DNA of 64,000 nucleotides from Alteromonas naphthalenivorans (GCF_000213655.1 NC_015554.1:1984001-2048000); one strand, 5' to 3'. Shown: positions 8,351 through 18,344, counted from the first letter of the stretch. The notes: generated by a model from the sequence alone, not told the origin. Program-made: numbers and translations.

Positions 8351-9106
8351 TTAATTAAGCCCGAGTTCTCGCTTAACCATAGCGACAGAGAGCTTTTTTT
8401 GTTCTTGCAATGAGCGGGTATCAAGCCTGGCTAGTAAGTTTAATAAGCTTCGCAAATCTCGGTCGCTGTGGTGCAACAAAAACTGCAATGCCTGTTCTGA
8501 CAACCGCAATCCCCGTTGATTAGCCCGCAATCGAACCACTTCCTTACGCGATTCATCATTCAGCGCCGTTAAATGATAAATTACGCCCCACGCAAGCCTA
8601 GAACTTAAATCTGGCAATTGAAATGCAGGGTGTGAAGGCCCATGCTGACTGCTACCCACAATAAGTGCGTGAGGGTTTTCTATCACCCGATTGAAAAGGT
8701 CGAATAAGGCTTCTTCCCATCGTGCATGACCCGCAATGGCATGTATATTATCTAAGCAGATAACCGAGAGGTTTTCTAACCCATCAAAAATATCGAAAGA
8801 CCACTGGGCATGATGGTTCAAATTTAAATAAAGGTGGTTTACGTTCTGCTGCGCCAGTTGATGACACAATGCATACAGTAAATGGCTTTTACCCAATCCT
8901 TGCCCACCTAGCAATGTCACTAATGGTAAGTGTAACGCAGAAAGCGACGCTAAAGACGGCGCATCCTGCCAGGCAGGCATAGCACTTGGAATACCCTTCA
9001 GCAACGCCACCACTTCTTGGTTTCCCGTATCAACAAAACTGTCAAAGGTTTCATCTGTGGGTAGCGTTACAGGGAGAGTTAGCTGCATAGCAAAAGGGTC
9101 ATTCAT
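8351..9106 (-). CDS. hda: DnaA regulatory inactivator Hda
   Basis: The 251-residue DnaA-like AAA+ protein has an N-terminal clamp-binding motif QLTLPV (residues 8-13), a Walker A variant GGQGLGKSHLLYAL, Walker B VICLDNIHAIAG, and the family block LPDLSSRLAWGVIYHL. With the DNA-loaded beta clamp, Hda promotes hydrolysis of DnaA-bound ATP and so prevents re-initiation of replication. It has no DNA-binding domain IV, as expected. Its start overlaps the DUF2066 stop by 8 nt (ATGAATGA), so the two are translationally coupled. The assignment is firm. Confidence 0.95.
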   Translation of the reverse strand: MNDPFAMQLTLPVTLPTDETFDSFVDTGNQEVVALLKGIPSAMPAWQDAPSLASLSALHLPLVTLLGGQGLGKSHLLYALCHQLAQQNVNHLYLNLNHHAQWSFDIFDGLENLSVICLDNIHAIAGHARWEEALFDLFNRVIENPHALIVGSSQHGPSHPAFQLPDLSSRLAWGVIYHLTALNDESRKEVVRLRANQRGLRLSEQALQFLLHHSDRDLRSLLNLLARLDTRSLQEQKKLSVAMVKRELGLN

Positions 9107-10472
9107 TCCAGTAAAAGGTATATCCTTCTACCACTTGACCGAAAGAATCCGTTACAGGCCGAAGTTTAGATTCAAGCCTTACGGTATTAAGTAAATCTTC
9201 CGGGGTACCAAGCAAGGTTAAATTGTAGGTGGCTACTGAACCAGTTTGCCCAGTTAACATCGCTTCTTCTATCACGCTTAAGCTCTTCAAATACGCATTA
9301 GCGTTAGCGTATTTTTTTAATGAGTCTATATTGGCAACCGACACAGATATTTGCACTCTTTCTGCATCTACCGCACCTGGGATCACCGCGTATTGTGAAG
9401 ATAAGTAGTTGGCATAGGCATCAACCAACTGCTGAGTAAGTGAGGTAGGTTCGTCGGCAAAAATAGACCCGTAGCTTACCTTGCCATTACCCACAAACAC
9501 CCAATCAAGCGCATATTCACCTTCTTGCGCTTTTTGGGCGTGTTGAGTAAATTCATCCATCGTGAAAGGCGGCATTTCTTGCGCTTCATTCACCAAAGCC
9601 GCCGTGGCGGTCACTTCATCACCTGCAAGGCTAGCTTGTTGCTCTTCGTTTACCTGCAGGTTCGCGCCATCAACCATGTTGTCAACGTCACTTAAATCGA
9701 GTTGACCACTTAATGGTTGCTCTGTACCTGCAATAGCGTTTTGGCTTTGATTATCAGTGTAGGTATTGTATGGGGAATTAGTATCTTGAAAAGCGCCGGA
9801 TGAAGCAGGTAAGCCTTCAGGAATAGACGGCATTTCACCCGCGGTATTTTTATACAAACGAGCGCCAATAATATTATCAACACCATAACGCTGTGATGAT
9901 GCTGTTAAAGACTGAACAAACCTACCCCACACATCGTAAATGGAAATACTGGCTGAGTCGGTTAAATCCATTAACGGTAAACTTACCGGCACACCACGGG
10001 TTTTCGCGGTGTTAACCAACATTTCCCCAACAGGTGTTGGTGTACTTTCATCTAAAATGATGCGTTCGTTGTCGTCAGTTTCTGTGGCTAACCACACAAT
10101 AGTTTCTGGTCTACGCTCGCCCCATAAAGGCAGGCCTTCACGTTTCATTAAATCGGTCAGTTTCGTTTTATCAAACTCAGCAACATAAAAGGTGTCGTTG
10201 CCCGAATAAGAAAAACGGTACGAGCGAAGGTACGCCTCAGGCGTTCTAAGTGCAGCCCTTACACCAGGGTTCTGCAACACCTCGGTATTTCCCGATACCT
10301 TCACCATTACCTCAGTTAGGGCTTTTTTTACTGCATTGGCTTGTGTTTTTTGACTCTGATCACTAACAGGTATCTGTGCTTCATTAACCACCACGTGCTG
10401 CGTAGCATGGGCACTCATCGTGCACACCGCTATTGCCACCCCTACACCGCGAATTAATTGTTGCTGAAACAT
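9099..10472 (-). CDS. DUF2066 periplasmic protein upstream of hda
   Basis: The 457-residue protein starts with a signal peptide (MFQQQLIRGVGVAIAV to SAHA) and then the DUF2066 core: VNEAQIPVSDQS, VSGNTEVLQNPGVRAALRTP and LPLWGERRPETIVWLA are typical. A longer in-frame start at 10514 adds a charged leader before the signal peptide; I prefer 10472. The middle (about residues 200-270) is Asn/Gln/Ser-rich and probably unstructured. The family is widespread next to hda or purM in gammaproteobacteria and has no known function. It shares an 8-nt overlap with hda and is divergent from purM. Confidence 0.8.
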   Translation of the reverse strand: MFQQQLIRGVGVAIAVCTMSAHATQHVVVNEAQIPVSDQSQKTQANAVKKALTEVMVKVSGNTEVLQNPGVRAALRTPEAYLRSYRFSYSGNDTFYVAEFDKTKLTDLMKREGLPLWGERRPETIVWLATETDDNERIILDESTPTPVGEMLVNTAKTRGVPVSLPLMDLTDSASISIYDVWGRFVQSLTASSQRYGVDNIIGARLYKNTAGEMPSIPEGLPASSGAFQDTNSPYNTYTDNQSQNAIAGTEQPLSGQLDLSDVDNMVDGANLQVNEEQQASLAGDEVTATAALVNEAQEMPPFTMDEFTQHAQKAQEGEYALDWVFVGNGKVSYGSIFADEPTSLTQQLVDAYANYLSSQYAVIPGAVDAERVQISVSVANIDSLKKYANANAYLKSLSVIEEAMLTGQTGSVATYNLTLLGTPEDLLNTVRLESKLRPVTDSFGQVVEGYTFYWNE

Positions 10473-10678
10473 ACGCCTAATTTTCCTGTTCCGATAAGAA
10501 ATCAATTTCTTCACTACTCCACTACAACGCCAAAAGATCGTTGCCCGCTATTCTCTGTCATATTTATGTTTATTTCATCTATAAATATAAAAAACGAAGT
10601 TTGAAGCCACCAAAAAAGGGAATTCATACTCAAATTACACTTTTTTCACATGATCTGACCCTTATCCGCCCTAGTCAA

Positions 10679-10707
10679 TTGGACTTGTGGTGACTTACTG
10701 GTAGAAT
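10679..10707 (+). promoter_or_regulatory. Candidate sigma-70 promoter of purMN
   Basis: TTGGAC at 10679-10684 and TAGAAT at 10702-10707 are separated by 17 bases. The -10 matches five of six consensus bases, the -35 only three. It would start transcription about 35 bases before the purM GTG. Confidence 0.4.
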
Positions 10708-10741
10708 CCGCGTTTTTCTACCTCTTACTCTTAGTTCTAGG

Positions 10742-10757
10742 GCGCAAACGTGAGCGA
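10742..10757 (+). promoter_or_regulatory. PurR-like operator overlapping the purM start codon
   Basis: The 16-mer GCGCAAACGTGAGCGA matches about 12 of 16 positions of the E. coli PurR consensus ACGCAAACGTTTGCGT, including the CGCAAACGT core, and spans the GTG start. PurR represses purMN in enteric bacteria. The functional claim is an inference. Confidence 0.4.
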
Positions 10758-11790
10758 AAATAAAACCTCTCTTAGTTATAAAGATGCTGGTGTCGATATT
10801 GATGCGGGAAACCAACTTGTCGACCGTATTAAATCCGTTACTAAAAGGACTCACCGTCCGGAAGTAAAAGGAAACCTTGGTGGGTTTGGCGCATTATGTT
10901 CGCTTCCAACAAAATATAAGAACCCGTTGCTGGTTTCTGGAACCGATGGTGTAGGCACTAAGCTTCGTGTTGCTATGGATGCAAACCGTCACGATGGTGT
11001 GGGTATCGACTTAGTTGCCATGTGTGTTAACGACCTTATTGTACAAGGCGCAGAACCGCTGTTTTTCTTAGATTATTACGCTACTGGAAAACTAGATGTT
11101 GATGTTGCTGCATCGGTAGTAACCGGTATTGGTAATGGTTGTGAGCAAGCGGGTTGTGCCCTAATTGGTGGTGAAACCGCAGAAATGCCGGGAATGTACC
11201 ATGGCGGCGATTACGACATTGCAGGTTTCTGCGTAGGCGTAGTTGAAGCCGAAAAAGTTATTGACGGCACTAAAGTGAAGGCTGGCCAGAAACTTATCGC
11301 ATTGGGATCATCAGGTCCTCACTCTAACGGTTACTCACTGGTTCGTAAGATTTTGGAAGTGAGCAACGCCGACGTAAATCAAGATTTAGACGGCAAGCCG
11401 CTTATCGAGCATTTACTTGAACCTACCCGTATTTATGTGAAATCTGTATTGGCATTGCTTGAGAAAGTAGAAGTTAGCGCCATTTCACACATTACTGGCG
11501 GCGGCTTTTGGGAAAACATCCCGCGCGTTTTACCTGATGATGCAAAAGTAGTCATTGACGAAAAGAGCTGGCAGTGGCCTTCAGTGTTTAGCTGGCTACA
11601 AGAGAACGGCAACGTTACTCGTCACGAAATGTACCGTACGTTCAACTGTGGTGTTGGCTTAGTGATTGTTGTTGATGAAGCCGATGTAGATACCACTATT
11701 GCAACCTTGAAAGAGCACGGTGAAAACGCCTGGTTAATTGGTGACATTCAAGCCAAAGACGGTGAACAGCAAGTTGAGATAAACGCGTGA
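10750..11790 (+). CDS. purM: Phosphoribosylformylglycinamidine cyclo-ligase (AIR synthetase)
   Basis: The 346-residue enzyme closes formylglycinamidine ribonucleotide to aminoimidazole ribonucleotide with ATP in de novo purine synthesis. Family motifs are clear: [55 protein letters not shown] and [16 protein letters not shown]. It starts with GTG, with AGGG seven bases upstream, and overlaps purN by four bases (GTGA). Length equals E. coli PurM (345). A candidate PurR box covers the start codon. Confidence 0.97.
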   Translation: MSENKTSLSYKDAGVDIDAGNQLVDRIKSVTKRTHRPEVKGNLGGFGALCSLPTKYKNPLLVSGTDGVGTKLRVAMDANRHDGVGIDLVAMCVNDLIVQGAEPLFFLDYYATGKLDVDVAASVVTGIGNGCEQAGCALIGGETAEMPGMYHGGDYDIAGFCVGVVEAEKVIDGTKVKAGQKLIALGSSGPHSNGYSLVRKILEVSNADVNQDLDGKPLIEHLLEPTRIYVKSVLALLEKVEVSAISHITGGGFWENIPRVLPDDAKVVIDEKSWQWPSVFSWLQENGNVTRHEMYRTFNCGVGLVIVVDEADVDTTIATLKEHGENAWLIGDIQAKDGEQQVEINA

Positions 11791-12437
11791 GCACTCCATC
11801 AACCAGACTTTGCGTTTTAATTTCAGGTAACGGCAGTAACTTACAGGCCATTATTGATAACATCAGCGCTGAAAAGCTTGATGCTGAAATATGTGGTGTT
11901 ATTAGTAACCGCCCTAATGCGTACGGTTTAACCCGTGCGCAAGAAGCCGGTATTACCGCCATTAGCCTAGACCACATGCAGCATGACAGTCGGGAAAGCT
12001 ACGACAAGGCATTGCAAGCTGAAATTGAATCATTAAACCCAGACTATATTGTGCTTGCAGGCTTCATGCGTATTTTAACGCCTGAGTTTGTAAATACTTT
12101 TTCTGGAAAATTAGTGAACATTCATCCATCTTTGTTGCCTAAATACAAAGGGTTGAATACGCATCAGCAAGCTATCGTCAATGGCGACGAAGAACACGGC
12201 GTAAGCGTGCACTTTGTTACACCTGAGTTAGATGGCGGCCCAGTCATTATTCAAAGCCGCGTGCCGGTTTTCGAAGATGACACTGCGGTAGACTTAGCAG
12301 ATCGTGTTCAAGAACAGGAGCGTCGCATTTACCCATTAGTGCTTTCTTGGTTCAGTGCGGGGCGACTTAAGATGGTAAATAATAAGGCTATCCTAGATGA
12401 GCAAGAACTCCCAGAATCGGGTTATGCAAACGAGTAA
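11787..12437 (+). CDS. purN: Phosphoribosylglycinamide formyltransferase (GART)
   Basis: The 216-residue enzyme transfers the formyl group of 10-formyl-tetrahydrofolate to GAR. Motifs include the phosphate-binding [15 protein letters not shown] at the N-terminus and the catalytic block [20 protein letters not shown] with the active His, and the later Asp region [15 protein letters not shown]. It begins with GTG within a GTGA overlap with purM, so translation is coupled. It overlaps the following DUF3108 gene by 14 nt, consistent with a purM-purN-DUF3108 transcript. Confidence 0.97.
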   Translation: MSTPSTRLCVLISGNGSNLQAIIDNISAEKLDAEICGVISNRPNAYGLTRAQEAGITAISLDHMQHDSRESYDKALQAEIESLNPDYIVLAGFMRILTPEFVNTFSGKLVNIHPSLLPKYKGLNTHQQAIVNGDEEHGVSVHFVTPELDGGPVIIQSRVPVFEDDTAVDLADRVQEQERRIYPLVLSWFSAGRLKMVNNKAILDEQELPESGYANE

Positions 12438-13140
12438 ACGCAGCTTTGTAGCAGCGTTTCTTTTGGCTTTTGTGGGCGCTAACGCCCACGCAGCCGATAC
12501 AACAGAGAATAAACTTCAACCCTACGAGGCAGTTTATACGGCTTACAAGTGGGGCGATGATGTGGGCGAAGCTCGCATTAAGCTTGAAGCGTTAAGCAAC
12601 ACACAATACTCCCTCACCTACTCTTCTAAAGTCTCGAAGTTCTTTTTATCTGACAAACGCTATGAGCATTCTATTTTTAAAGTAGAAGACAGTACTGTGT
12701 TACCCATTGAGTATCATTATACTCGCACGGGCACAGGGCCAGATAAAAAGCTTACCGTTAATTTCAATACCGACAATGGCGGCAAAATTGCGGTTGAAAA
12801 TGGCGAAGAATTTGTTTGGAACGGTCAGTTCGACAACCAAATATACCGCGTAGACTTGGCAAACCAATTAGCCTCTGGCGAAACTAACCTTTCCTACGAC
12901 TTTGTTAACTATCGTGGTGAGTTACGTACCTACGGTGTAGAAGTGGTGGCTAAGGAAAGCCTGTCATTACCCTATGGCGAATTCGAGACGGTGAAAGTAA
13001 AGCTTATTCGCGACTCTAAAACCCGTGAAACCTTTGCGTGGTTTGCTCCATCATTAAACTATACCTTGGTGCGTTTGCAGCAATTTAAAGATGGTGAAGA
13101 ACAAGGCGATATTAAATTGAAGTCTTACGTTACTCAGTAA
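12424..13140 (+). CDS. DUF3108 periplasmic protein
   Basis: The 238-residue protein has a signal peptide ([20 protein letters not shown], cleaved after AHA) and a beta-rich body with the DUF3108 pattern: LQPYEAVYTAYKWG near the mature N-terminus and RDSKTRETFAWFAPSLNYTLVRLQQ near the C-terminus. The family is periplasmic and lacks a known function. I chose the ATG at 12424 because it gives a compact signal peptide; an ATG at 12397 would add nine residues. It overlaps purN and is followed by a hairpin at 13161-13194. Confidence 0.75.
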   Translation: MQTSKRSFVAAFLLAFVGANAHAADTTENKLQPYEAVYTAYKWGDDVGEARIKLEALSNTQYSLTYSSKVSKFFLSDKRYEHSIFKVEDSTVLPIEYHYTRTGTGPDKKLTVNFNTDNGGKIAVENGEEFVWNGQFDNQIYRVDLANQLASGETNLSYDFVNYRGELRTYGVEVVAKESLSLPYGEFETVKVKLIRDSKTRETFAWFAPSLNYTLVRLQQFKDGEEQGDIKLKSYVTQ

Positions 13141-13160
13141 ACGTTGCTTACACTATTTGT

Positions 13161-13194
13161 AGGTGGGGACATCATCGATGGATGAGCCCCACCT
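13161..13194 (+). terminator. Hairpin after the DUF3108 gene
   Basis: AGGTGGGG pairs with CCCCACCT across an 18-base loop. A T-rich but not uniform tract follows six bases later, so this is a possible, not a classical, terminator. Confidence 0.45.
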
Positions 13195-13360
13195 GTTATC
13201 TCTTTTCTTTAAATCTTCATCATGCCGCGTGGTTGACAACAAGTTAGCTGGGCACCCCCTATATACCGTGTTCTAACTTGCACTATAACCATTACTTTTA
13301 ATGCAAAATTCATGTAAAAATCTTGATCTTTGGGTCATTAAATAATAGGTTTAACCCATG

Positions 13361-13371
13361 CTGGTCTGACC
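13361..13371. promoter_or_regulatory. FadR-like site upstream of fadE
   Basis: CTGGTCTGACC resembles the TGGTNNGACCA core of the enterobacterial FadR operator but lacks the final A. It lies about 90 bases before the fadE start. Whether this organism uses FadR or PsrA for fatty-acid control cannot be told here. Confidence 0.25.
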
Positions 13372-13461
13372 TCAATTTGATAGTTGCGCACAATCATGCG
13401 TAATGAGCCAAAATGAGTGGAACGATTAGCGTTACATCTAACGCCTTTTCAGGAGCGAAGT

Positions 13462-15924
13462 ATGGCAGATTTTATTTGGTTTTTACTGGTAGTGTTAGCT
13501 TTGGCAGTTGCCAGCTATCAACGTACCAGCTTAGTAACAGCAGTGTGTATCGCTGGTGGGGTCATGATTTTAGGGACTCTATTTGGTGATATTGGTTTAC
13601 TTGGTTGGATTGTATTCCTAGCATTTACGCTGCCGTTTACCCTTTCTAATATTCGTCAGCAACACATCACTAAAAAATTATTATCGTTTTACCGAAAGGT
13701 AATGCCAGAAATGTCTAGCACCGAGCAAGAAGCAATCGATGCAGGAACAGTTTGGTGGGACGGTGATATTTTCAGTGGTAAGCCTGATTGGGAAAAACTT
13801 CACCGCATTCCTAAAGGTCGTTTAACGGCTGAGGAACAAGCGTTCCTAGACGGACCGGTTGAAGAAGTGTGCTCAATGGTAGATGAATGGCAAATTAACC
13901 ATAAAGATGCCGATTTATCTCCTGAAATTTGGGCATTCCTTAAAGAACATAAGTTCTTTGCCATGATCATTAAAAAAGAATACGGCGGCCTAGCGTTCTC
14001 AGCGTTCGCACAGTCTCGTGTTCTTCAAAAGCTTGCTGGCGTTAGCGCAGTACTTTCAAGTACGGTTGGTGTTCCTAACTCGTTAGGCCCCGGTGAGCTA
14101 CTTCAGCACTATGGAACAAAAGAACAACAAGATCATTACTTACCTCGCCTAGCGGCAGGTCAAGAAGTGCCTTGTTTTGCATTAACGGGCCCTGAAGCGG
14201 GTTCTGATGCTGGCGCTATTCCTGATGTTGGTGTGGTATGTAAAGGCGAATGGAACGGTGAAGAAGTGCTAGGTATGCGCCTAACCTTCGACAAACGTTA
14301 TATTACCCTTGCGCCAGTGGCGACAGTTATCGGTCTAGCGTTTAAACTTCAAGATCCAGACGGTTTGTTAAGTGAGAATAAAGAGCCAGGTATCACTTGT
14401 GCACTTATTCCTCGCGATACAAAAGGCCTAGAAATTGGTCGTCGTCACTTCCCGCTGAATACCCCGTTCCAAAACGGCCCTATTCGCGGTAACGACATTT
14501 TTGTTCCAATCGATTACATCATCGGTGGCCCAGCAATGGCTGGTAGAGGCTGGCGTATGCTGGTTGAATGTTTGTCAGTAGGCCGTTGTATTACCCTACC
14601 GTCTTCTGCTGCTGGTGGCGCTAAATCTGTATCATTGGCTACAGGTGCGTATGCACGTATTCGCCGTCAGTTCCGTATGCCTGTTGGCCATATGGAAGGC
14701 GTAGAAGAAATGCTAGCCCGTATTGGTGGTAATGCTTACTTGATGGATGGCGTAACACGCTTTTCAACAGTTGGTGTAGATTTGGGTGAGAAGCCGTCTG
14801 TTATATCGGCAATCTGTAAATACCACCTTACCGAAAAAATGCGTCAAGTGATTAACGATTCAATGGACGTTCATGGCGGTAAGGGCGTAATGCTTGGGCC
14901 AAATAACTATTTGGGCCGTGGTTACCAAGGTGTTCCAGTTTCAATCACGGTTGAAGGCGCGAACATCCTTACTCGTAACATGATGATTTTCGGCCAAGGC
15001 GCAATGCGCTGTCACCCTTTCGTATTGAAAGAAATTCAAGCCGCGTCAATTGAAGACAAAAAAGAAAGCATTAGCGCATTTGATAAAGCGGTATTTGGGC
15101 ATATTGGTTTTGCCATTTCAAATACGGTTCGCAGTGTTTGGTTCTCACTAACCAGTGGCGTATTCAGCAGTGCGCCTTTCACTGACGAAACCGCTCACTA
15201 CTACAAGCTGTTACAAGGCTACAGTGCAAACCTAGCGTTGCTTACTGATGTTTCTATGGGTGTGTTAGGCGGCGATTTAAAACGTCGTGAGCGCTTATCT
15301 GCACGCTTAGGTGACATTTTAAGCGGCTTGTACCTAGGTAGTACTACCTTGAAGCGTTTTGACGAAGATGGTCGCTTAAAAGAAGACTTACCGCTACTTC
15401 ATTGGGCAATGCAAAACACCTTGCATGACATTGAAACAGCGATTGACGACTTCTTAGCGAACTTCCCTAACAAAGCCATTGGTGTTGTACTTCGTGGTCT
15501 TGTTATTCCGTTTGGACGTCGCGTTGGTAAGCCTTCTGACAAAACCGAGCATACTATTGCACAAATGCTACAAACCCCTTGTAGCGCACGTAGCCGTTTA
15601 GGTTATGGTCAGTACCTATCTCGTGAAGAAGGTAACTTGTTCGGTGACTTAGAACAAACCCTTGATGACGTGTTAGCAGCCGAGCCAATCTTCGAACGCA
15701 TTTGCAAACATAAGAAAGCGAAACTGCCTTTCACACGTTTAGCGGCGTTAGCAGATGAAGCGCTTAGTGAAGACATCATTAATGAAGAAGAAGCTGACCT
15801 ACTTCGTCGTACAGAAGCAGGAAGACTGAGAACCATTAACGTGGACGATTTCGACCACGAAGAATTAGTGGCTAAAGTGAACTCTTCTAGCGAAATAAAA
15901 AAACGAGGAGGCAAAGCTGCTTAG
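13462..15924 (+). CDS. fadE: Acyl-CoA dehydrogenase FadE
   Basis: The 820-residue protein is collinear with E. coli FadE (814). Two N-terminal hydrophobic segments (residues 1-60) anchor it to the membrane. The family block [20 protein letters not shown] follows, then the dehydrogenase core with [34 protein letters not shown] and [15 protein letters not shown]. FadE catalyses the first, FAD-dependent step of beta-oxidation and passes electrons to ETF, whose genes lie at the far right of this window. ATG 13462 has AGGAGCGAAG just upstream and matches the family N-terminus; an upstream in-frame codon at 13417 is unlikely. Confidence 0.96.
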   Translation: MADFIWFLLVVLALAVASYQRTSLVTAVCIAGGVMILGTLFGDIGLLGWIVFLAFTLPFTLSNIRQQHITKKLLSFYRKVMPEMSSTEQEAIDAGTVWWDGDIFSGKPDWEKLHRIPKGRLTAEEQAFLDGPVEEVCSMVDEWQINHKDADLSPEIWAFLKEHKFFAMIIKKEYGGLAFSAFAQSRVLQKLAGVSAVLSSTVGVPNSLGPGELLQHYGTKEQQDHYLPRLAAGQEVPCFALTGPEAGSDAGAIPDVGVVCKGEWNGEEVLGMRLTFDKRYITLAPVATVIGLAFKLQDPDGLLSENKEPGITCALIPRDTKGLEIGRRHFPLNTPFQNGPIRGNDIFVPIDYIIGGPAMAGRGWRMLVECLSVGRCITLPSSAAGGAKSVSLATGAYARIRRQFRMPVGHMEGVEEMLARIGGNAYLMDGVTRFSTVGVDLGEKPSVISAICKYHLTEKMRQVINDSMDVHGGKGVMLGPNNYLGRGYQGVPVSITVEGANILTRNMMIFGQGAMRCHPFVLKEIQAASIEDKKESISAFDKAVFGHIGFAISNTVRSVWFSLTSGVFSSAPFTDETAHYYKLLQGYSANLALLTDVSMGVLGGDLKRRERLSARLGDILSGLYLGSTTLKRFDEDGRLKEDLPLLHWAMQNTLHDIETAIDDFLANFPNKAIGVVLRGLVIPFGRRVGKPSDKTEHTIAQMLQTPCSARSRLGYGQYLSREEGNLFGDLEQTLDDVLAAEPIFERICKHKKAKLPFTRLAALADEALSEDIINEEEADLLRRTEAGRLRTINVDDFDHEELVAKVNSSSEIKKRGGKAA

Positions 15925-15937
15925 CTTAATCCTCCCT

Positions 15938-15966
15938 AAAAAGGGCCGCTTCGGCGGCCTTTTTTT
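15938..15966 (+). terminator. Terminator of fadE
   Basis: A GGCCGC-TTCG-GCGGCC hairpin with a stable UUCG loop is followed by seven T residues. Confidence 0.93.
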
Positions 15967-16000
15967 ATGCATCAAATCCACTGCTATTTTATGGTTAGCT

Positions 16001-16603
16001 TTGTTACTGGCTGCCCCTGCTCATGCTCATGCTCATGCTGAATCGCAGTACCCAATGGTTACATTACCTTCTGACACCTTTCAATGTGGTAATTCAGAAC
16101 AAGCCCAAAAACTTGCTCGGCTTATTGTGAATGATAAAAACCAAGCGCGCCCCCAAATGCACTGTAACCCCACCCTGGTTGCCATTGCTGAGCAAAAGGC
16201 AAAAGACATGGCAGAAGAAGGCTTAGTGTCGCATTTCTTAGGTGGCAGCCCTAATAGCCGTTTGCGAGACGCAGGGTTAACCCTTCCTTCCTATTACGGC
16301 GATGCCATGAGTAATCAGGTTGAGGCGTTGGCTGGCGGCTATCAAACCGCGAAAAAGGTGTGGCACGCACTAAAAAGTTCGTTCTCCCACAAACAGCATT
16401 TGCTGGGTGAAATTCCTTTTTATGCTGAACAAAATGAAATTGGGATCGCCTTCATTAAAGATTATAAAACGCCACATGTAGAATACTGGGTAATTTATAT
16501 CACTAAACTAAGTGGCGATGCACAACAGAAACCATTTAGTGAAGTACCCGATAAGGGGCTAGGCATTGTTACCGAAAATGGTGAAATTACCCCAATGCAA
16601 TAG
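16001..16603 (+). CDS. CAP/SCP-domain secreted protein, start uncertain
   Basis: The protein of about 200 residues contains a CAP (SCP/PR1-like) domain: VNDKNQARPQMHCNPTLVAI, AEQKAKDMAEEGLVSHF and the later HKQHLLGEIPFYAEQNEIGI. Bacterial CAP proteins are secreted and mostly uncharacterised. The first usable start is TTG at 16001, which leaves an abnormally short signal peptide with no basic residue. The same frame upstream reads IKSTAILWLALLLAAPAHA, an ideal signal peptide, but has no ATG, GTG or TTG before it; an ATG at 15967 is in another frame. A non-standard start or a one-base frameshift is likely. The fadE terminator ends just before. Confidence 0.7.
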   Translation: MLLAAPAHAHAHAESQYPMVTLPSDTFQCGNSEQAQKLARLIVNDKNQARPQMHCNPTLVAIAEQKAKDMAEEGLVSHFLGGSPNSRLRDAGLTLPSYYGDAMSNQVEALAGGYQTAKKVWHALKSSFSHKQHLLGEIPFYAEQNEIGIAFIKDYKTPHVEYWVIYITKLSGDAQQKPFSEVPDKGLGIVTENGEITPMQ

Positions 16604-16645
16604 CGAACTATTACCCTTAAAAATTGCGGTAATGACTGCAGAAAC

Positions 16646-16681
16646 AAAAAAGCCGGTGTTAATAACAACACCGGCTTTTTT
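16646..16681. terminator. Bidirectional terminator between CAP gene and response regulator
   Basis: AAAAAAGCCGGTGTT pairs with AACACCGGCTTTTTT over a 6-base loop. It serves the two converging genes. Confidence 0.93.
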
Positions 16682-16705
16682 AATGTGTAACGCTTGCTTG
16701 TACGA

Positions 16706-17341
16706 CTAGCTTAGTTGAAGCTTGTCCATCAACAATACTGCTTGCGTACGCGTATTGATTTCAAGCTTACGTAGAATTGCGCTGGTGTGCGCCTTTATCG
16801 TCGCTTCAGTTACATTCATTTCGTGGGCAATTTGCTTGTTCATCAAGCCTGCACGTAGGAATGATAATACTTGAATTTGTTTAGGCGTTAGCTCTCTGAA
16901 ACGTTGAAGCAACAACTTCAATTCGTCGTCTACTTTCTCAAGTTCGTCTTCCATACCTTCAGGAAGCCATTTTTTACCCGCAATGATGTCCACAATAGCC
17001 TGCGCCATTTCACGTGTTGCTGACACCTTAGGAATAAAGCCTTGAGCGCCTAAGCTCATTACCTGTGCTACCACTTCTACCGCATCGCTACCAGACACTA
17101 CGCCGATAGGAATATTAGGATATTGTTCACGCAAGGTAATAATGCCATTAAAATATTCACCGCCTGGCATGTTTAAGTCGAGTAAGACCAACTCAATGCC
17201 GTCGTATTCATTTAAAACGGCCAGCGCAGCATCAAGGCTTCCGGCTTCAAGAATCTGCGCGTTTTCAAAATAAGGTCCTAACGCTCCGCTGAGTGCTTCA
17301 CGAAACAATGGGTGATCATCTGCTACAAGAATTCTTGTCAT
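16706..17341 (-). CDS. LuxR/NarL-family response regulator
   Basis: The 211-residue protein has an N-terminal receiver domain with the acidic pair Asp8-Asp9, phosphoacceptor Asp55 in LVLLDLNMPG, the switch Ser in VVSGSD and Lys in GFIPKVSA. A C-terminal LuxR-type helix-turn-helix follows (LTPKQIQVLSFLRAGLMNKQ, then VTEATIKAHTSAILRKL). It should bind DNA when phosphorylated. No histidine kinase lies beside it, so its partner is elsewhere. It resembles the orphan-type regulators next to acetate or fatty-acid genes, but its targets cannot be deduced here. Confidence 0.9.
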   Translation of the reverse strand: MTRILVADDHPLFREALSGALGPYFENAQILEAGSLDAALAVLNEYDGIELVLLDLNMPGGEYFNGIITLREQYPNIPIGVVSGSDAVEVVAQVMSLGAQGFIPKVSATREMAQAIVDIIAGKKWLPEGMEDELEKVDDELKLLLQRFRELTPKQIQVLSFLRAGLMNKQIAHEMNVTEATIKAHTSAILRKLEINTRTQAVLLMDKLQLS

Positions 17342-17517
17342 TAGCGTTGTTACTTCCTTTAGTTCTTATATCTCTAGGTTAATACTTCCGATTTAATTCT
17401 AAAAGCCCTATTCGTTAAAAATCACCGCTTTATTTGATTTTTTTACTGTTTTCCATTGGCATTTAAATTTGTGAGGGTAAAATTGCCGACCAAATTCCCG
17501 CTAGCTGAGTACATTTT

Positions 17518-18246
17518 GTGCAAAAACACGACAGGCTTTATGCCAACCCTCTTAAAAAGGTAGCAGATTTTTCCTTCGATGAGTCAGTAGTTGACGTTTT
17601 TCCCGATATGATCCAACGCTCGGTGCCGGGTTATGAAACTATTGTTCATACCATTGGCGAATTAGCGAAAACAAAAGTACAACCCAATACTAGGGTGTAT
17701 GACCTTGGTTGTTCCTTGGGGGCAGCAAGTTTTTCTGTTGCTCGCGCTACACAAGATGTGCCCTGTGAAATAATTGGTATAGATAGTTCCGATGCCATGG
17801 TTGACCGTTGTCGACGCATGGTTCAAGCCTTCAATTTGCCAAACCCAATTTCCATCATTCAGCAAAACGCTCAAGATACCCAAATAGAAAACGCCTCTAT
17901 GGTAGTCATGAATTTCACATTACAATTCATTCCACCTGCTGATAGAGAAGCGCTATTAAAACAAATTTACGATGGTTTAAATGAAGGTGGTGTTTTAATT
18001 CTTTCAGAGAAAATTAAACACCCGACCGTGGCTGGCAACGAACTACTGATAGATTTGCACCACCAATTTAAGCGTGACAATGGCTACAGTGAATTAGAAG
18101 TAAGTCAAAAACGCGCCGCCATCGAGAAAGTTATGCTAACCGATACCTTCAGCGAACACGAAACGCGATTAAAGTCCGTTGGTTTTAAAGATGTGGTGAT
18201 GTGGTTTAAGTGCTTTAACTTTACGTCGCTGGTTGCAATAAAGTAG
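17518..18246 (+). CDS. cmoA: Carboxy-SAM synthase CmoA
   Basis: The 242-residue Rossmann methyltransferase-fold enzyme makes carboxy-S-adenosylmethionine from SAM and prephenate. It matches E. coli CmoA along its length: FDESVVDVFPDMIQRSVPGY, the SAM motif VYDLGCSLGAASFSV, ENASMVVMNFTLQFI and the C-terminal CFNFTSLVAIK. It begins with GTG at 17518; the ribosome site is weak. cmoB follows 169 bases later, as is usual. The product is used by CmoB to modify wobble U34 of tRNAs. Confidence 0.95.
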   Translation: MQKHDRLYANPLKKVADFSFDESVVDVFPDMIQRSVPGYETIVHTIGELAKTKVQPNTRVYDLGCSLGAASFSVARATQDVPCEIIGIDSSDAMVDRCRRMVQAFNLPNPISIIQQNAQDTQIENASMVVMNFTLQFIPPADREALLKQIYDGLNEGGVLILSEKIKHPTVAGNELLIDLHHQFKRDNGYSELEVSQKRAAIEKVMLTDTFSEHETRLKSVGFKDVVMWFKCFNFTSLVAIK

Positions 18247-18344
18247 TTGGCATCGCGGAGCATCACAGTCAAGAATGCAATGCGGTTAAGTGAGCAGCTA
18301 CGCCCAATGCACTTCTAGCCAGCAACCTGTGATTTAGCATTAAA

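Larger units (their letters stand above)
13141..13461. other. Intergenic region before fadE
   Basis: These 321 bases carry no gene I can support. They hold a hairpin after the DUF3108 gene and a FadR-like half-palindrome at 13361-13371, and must contain the fadE promoter. The fadE ribosome site AGGAGCGAAGT is at 13451-13461. Confidence 0.5.

Noticed and set aside
10679..10707. Confident purM promoter
   Set aside because: The -10 and spacing are good but the -35 is poor, so it is kept only as a candidate feature with low confidence.
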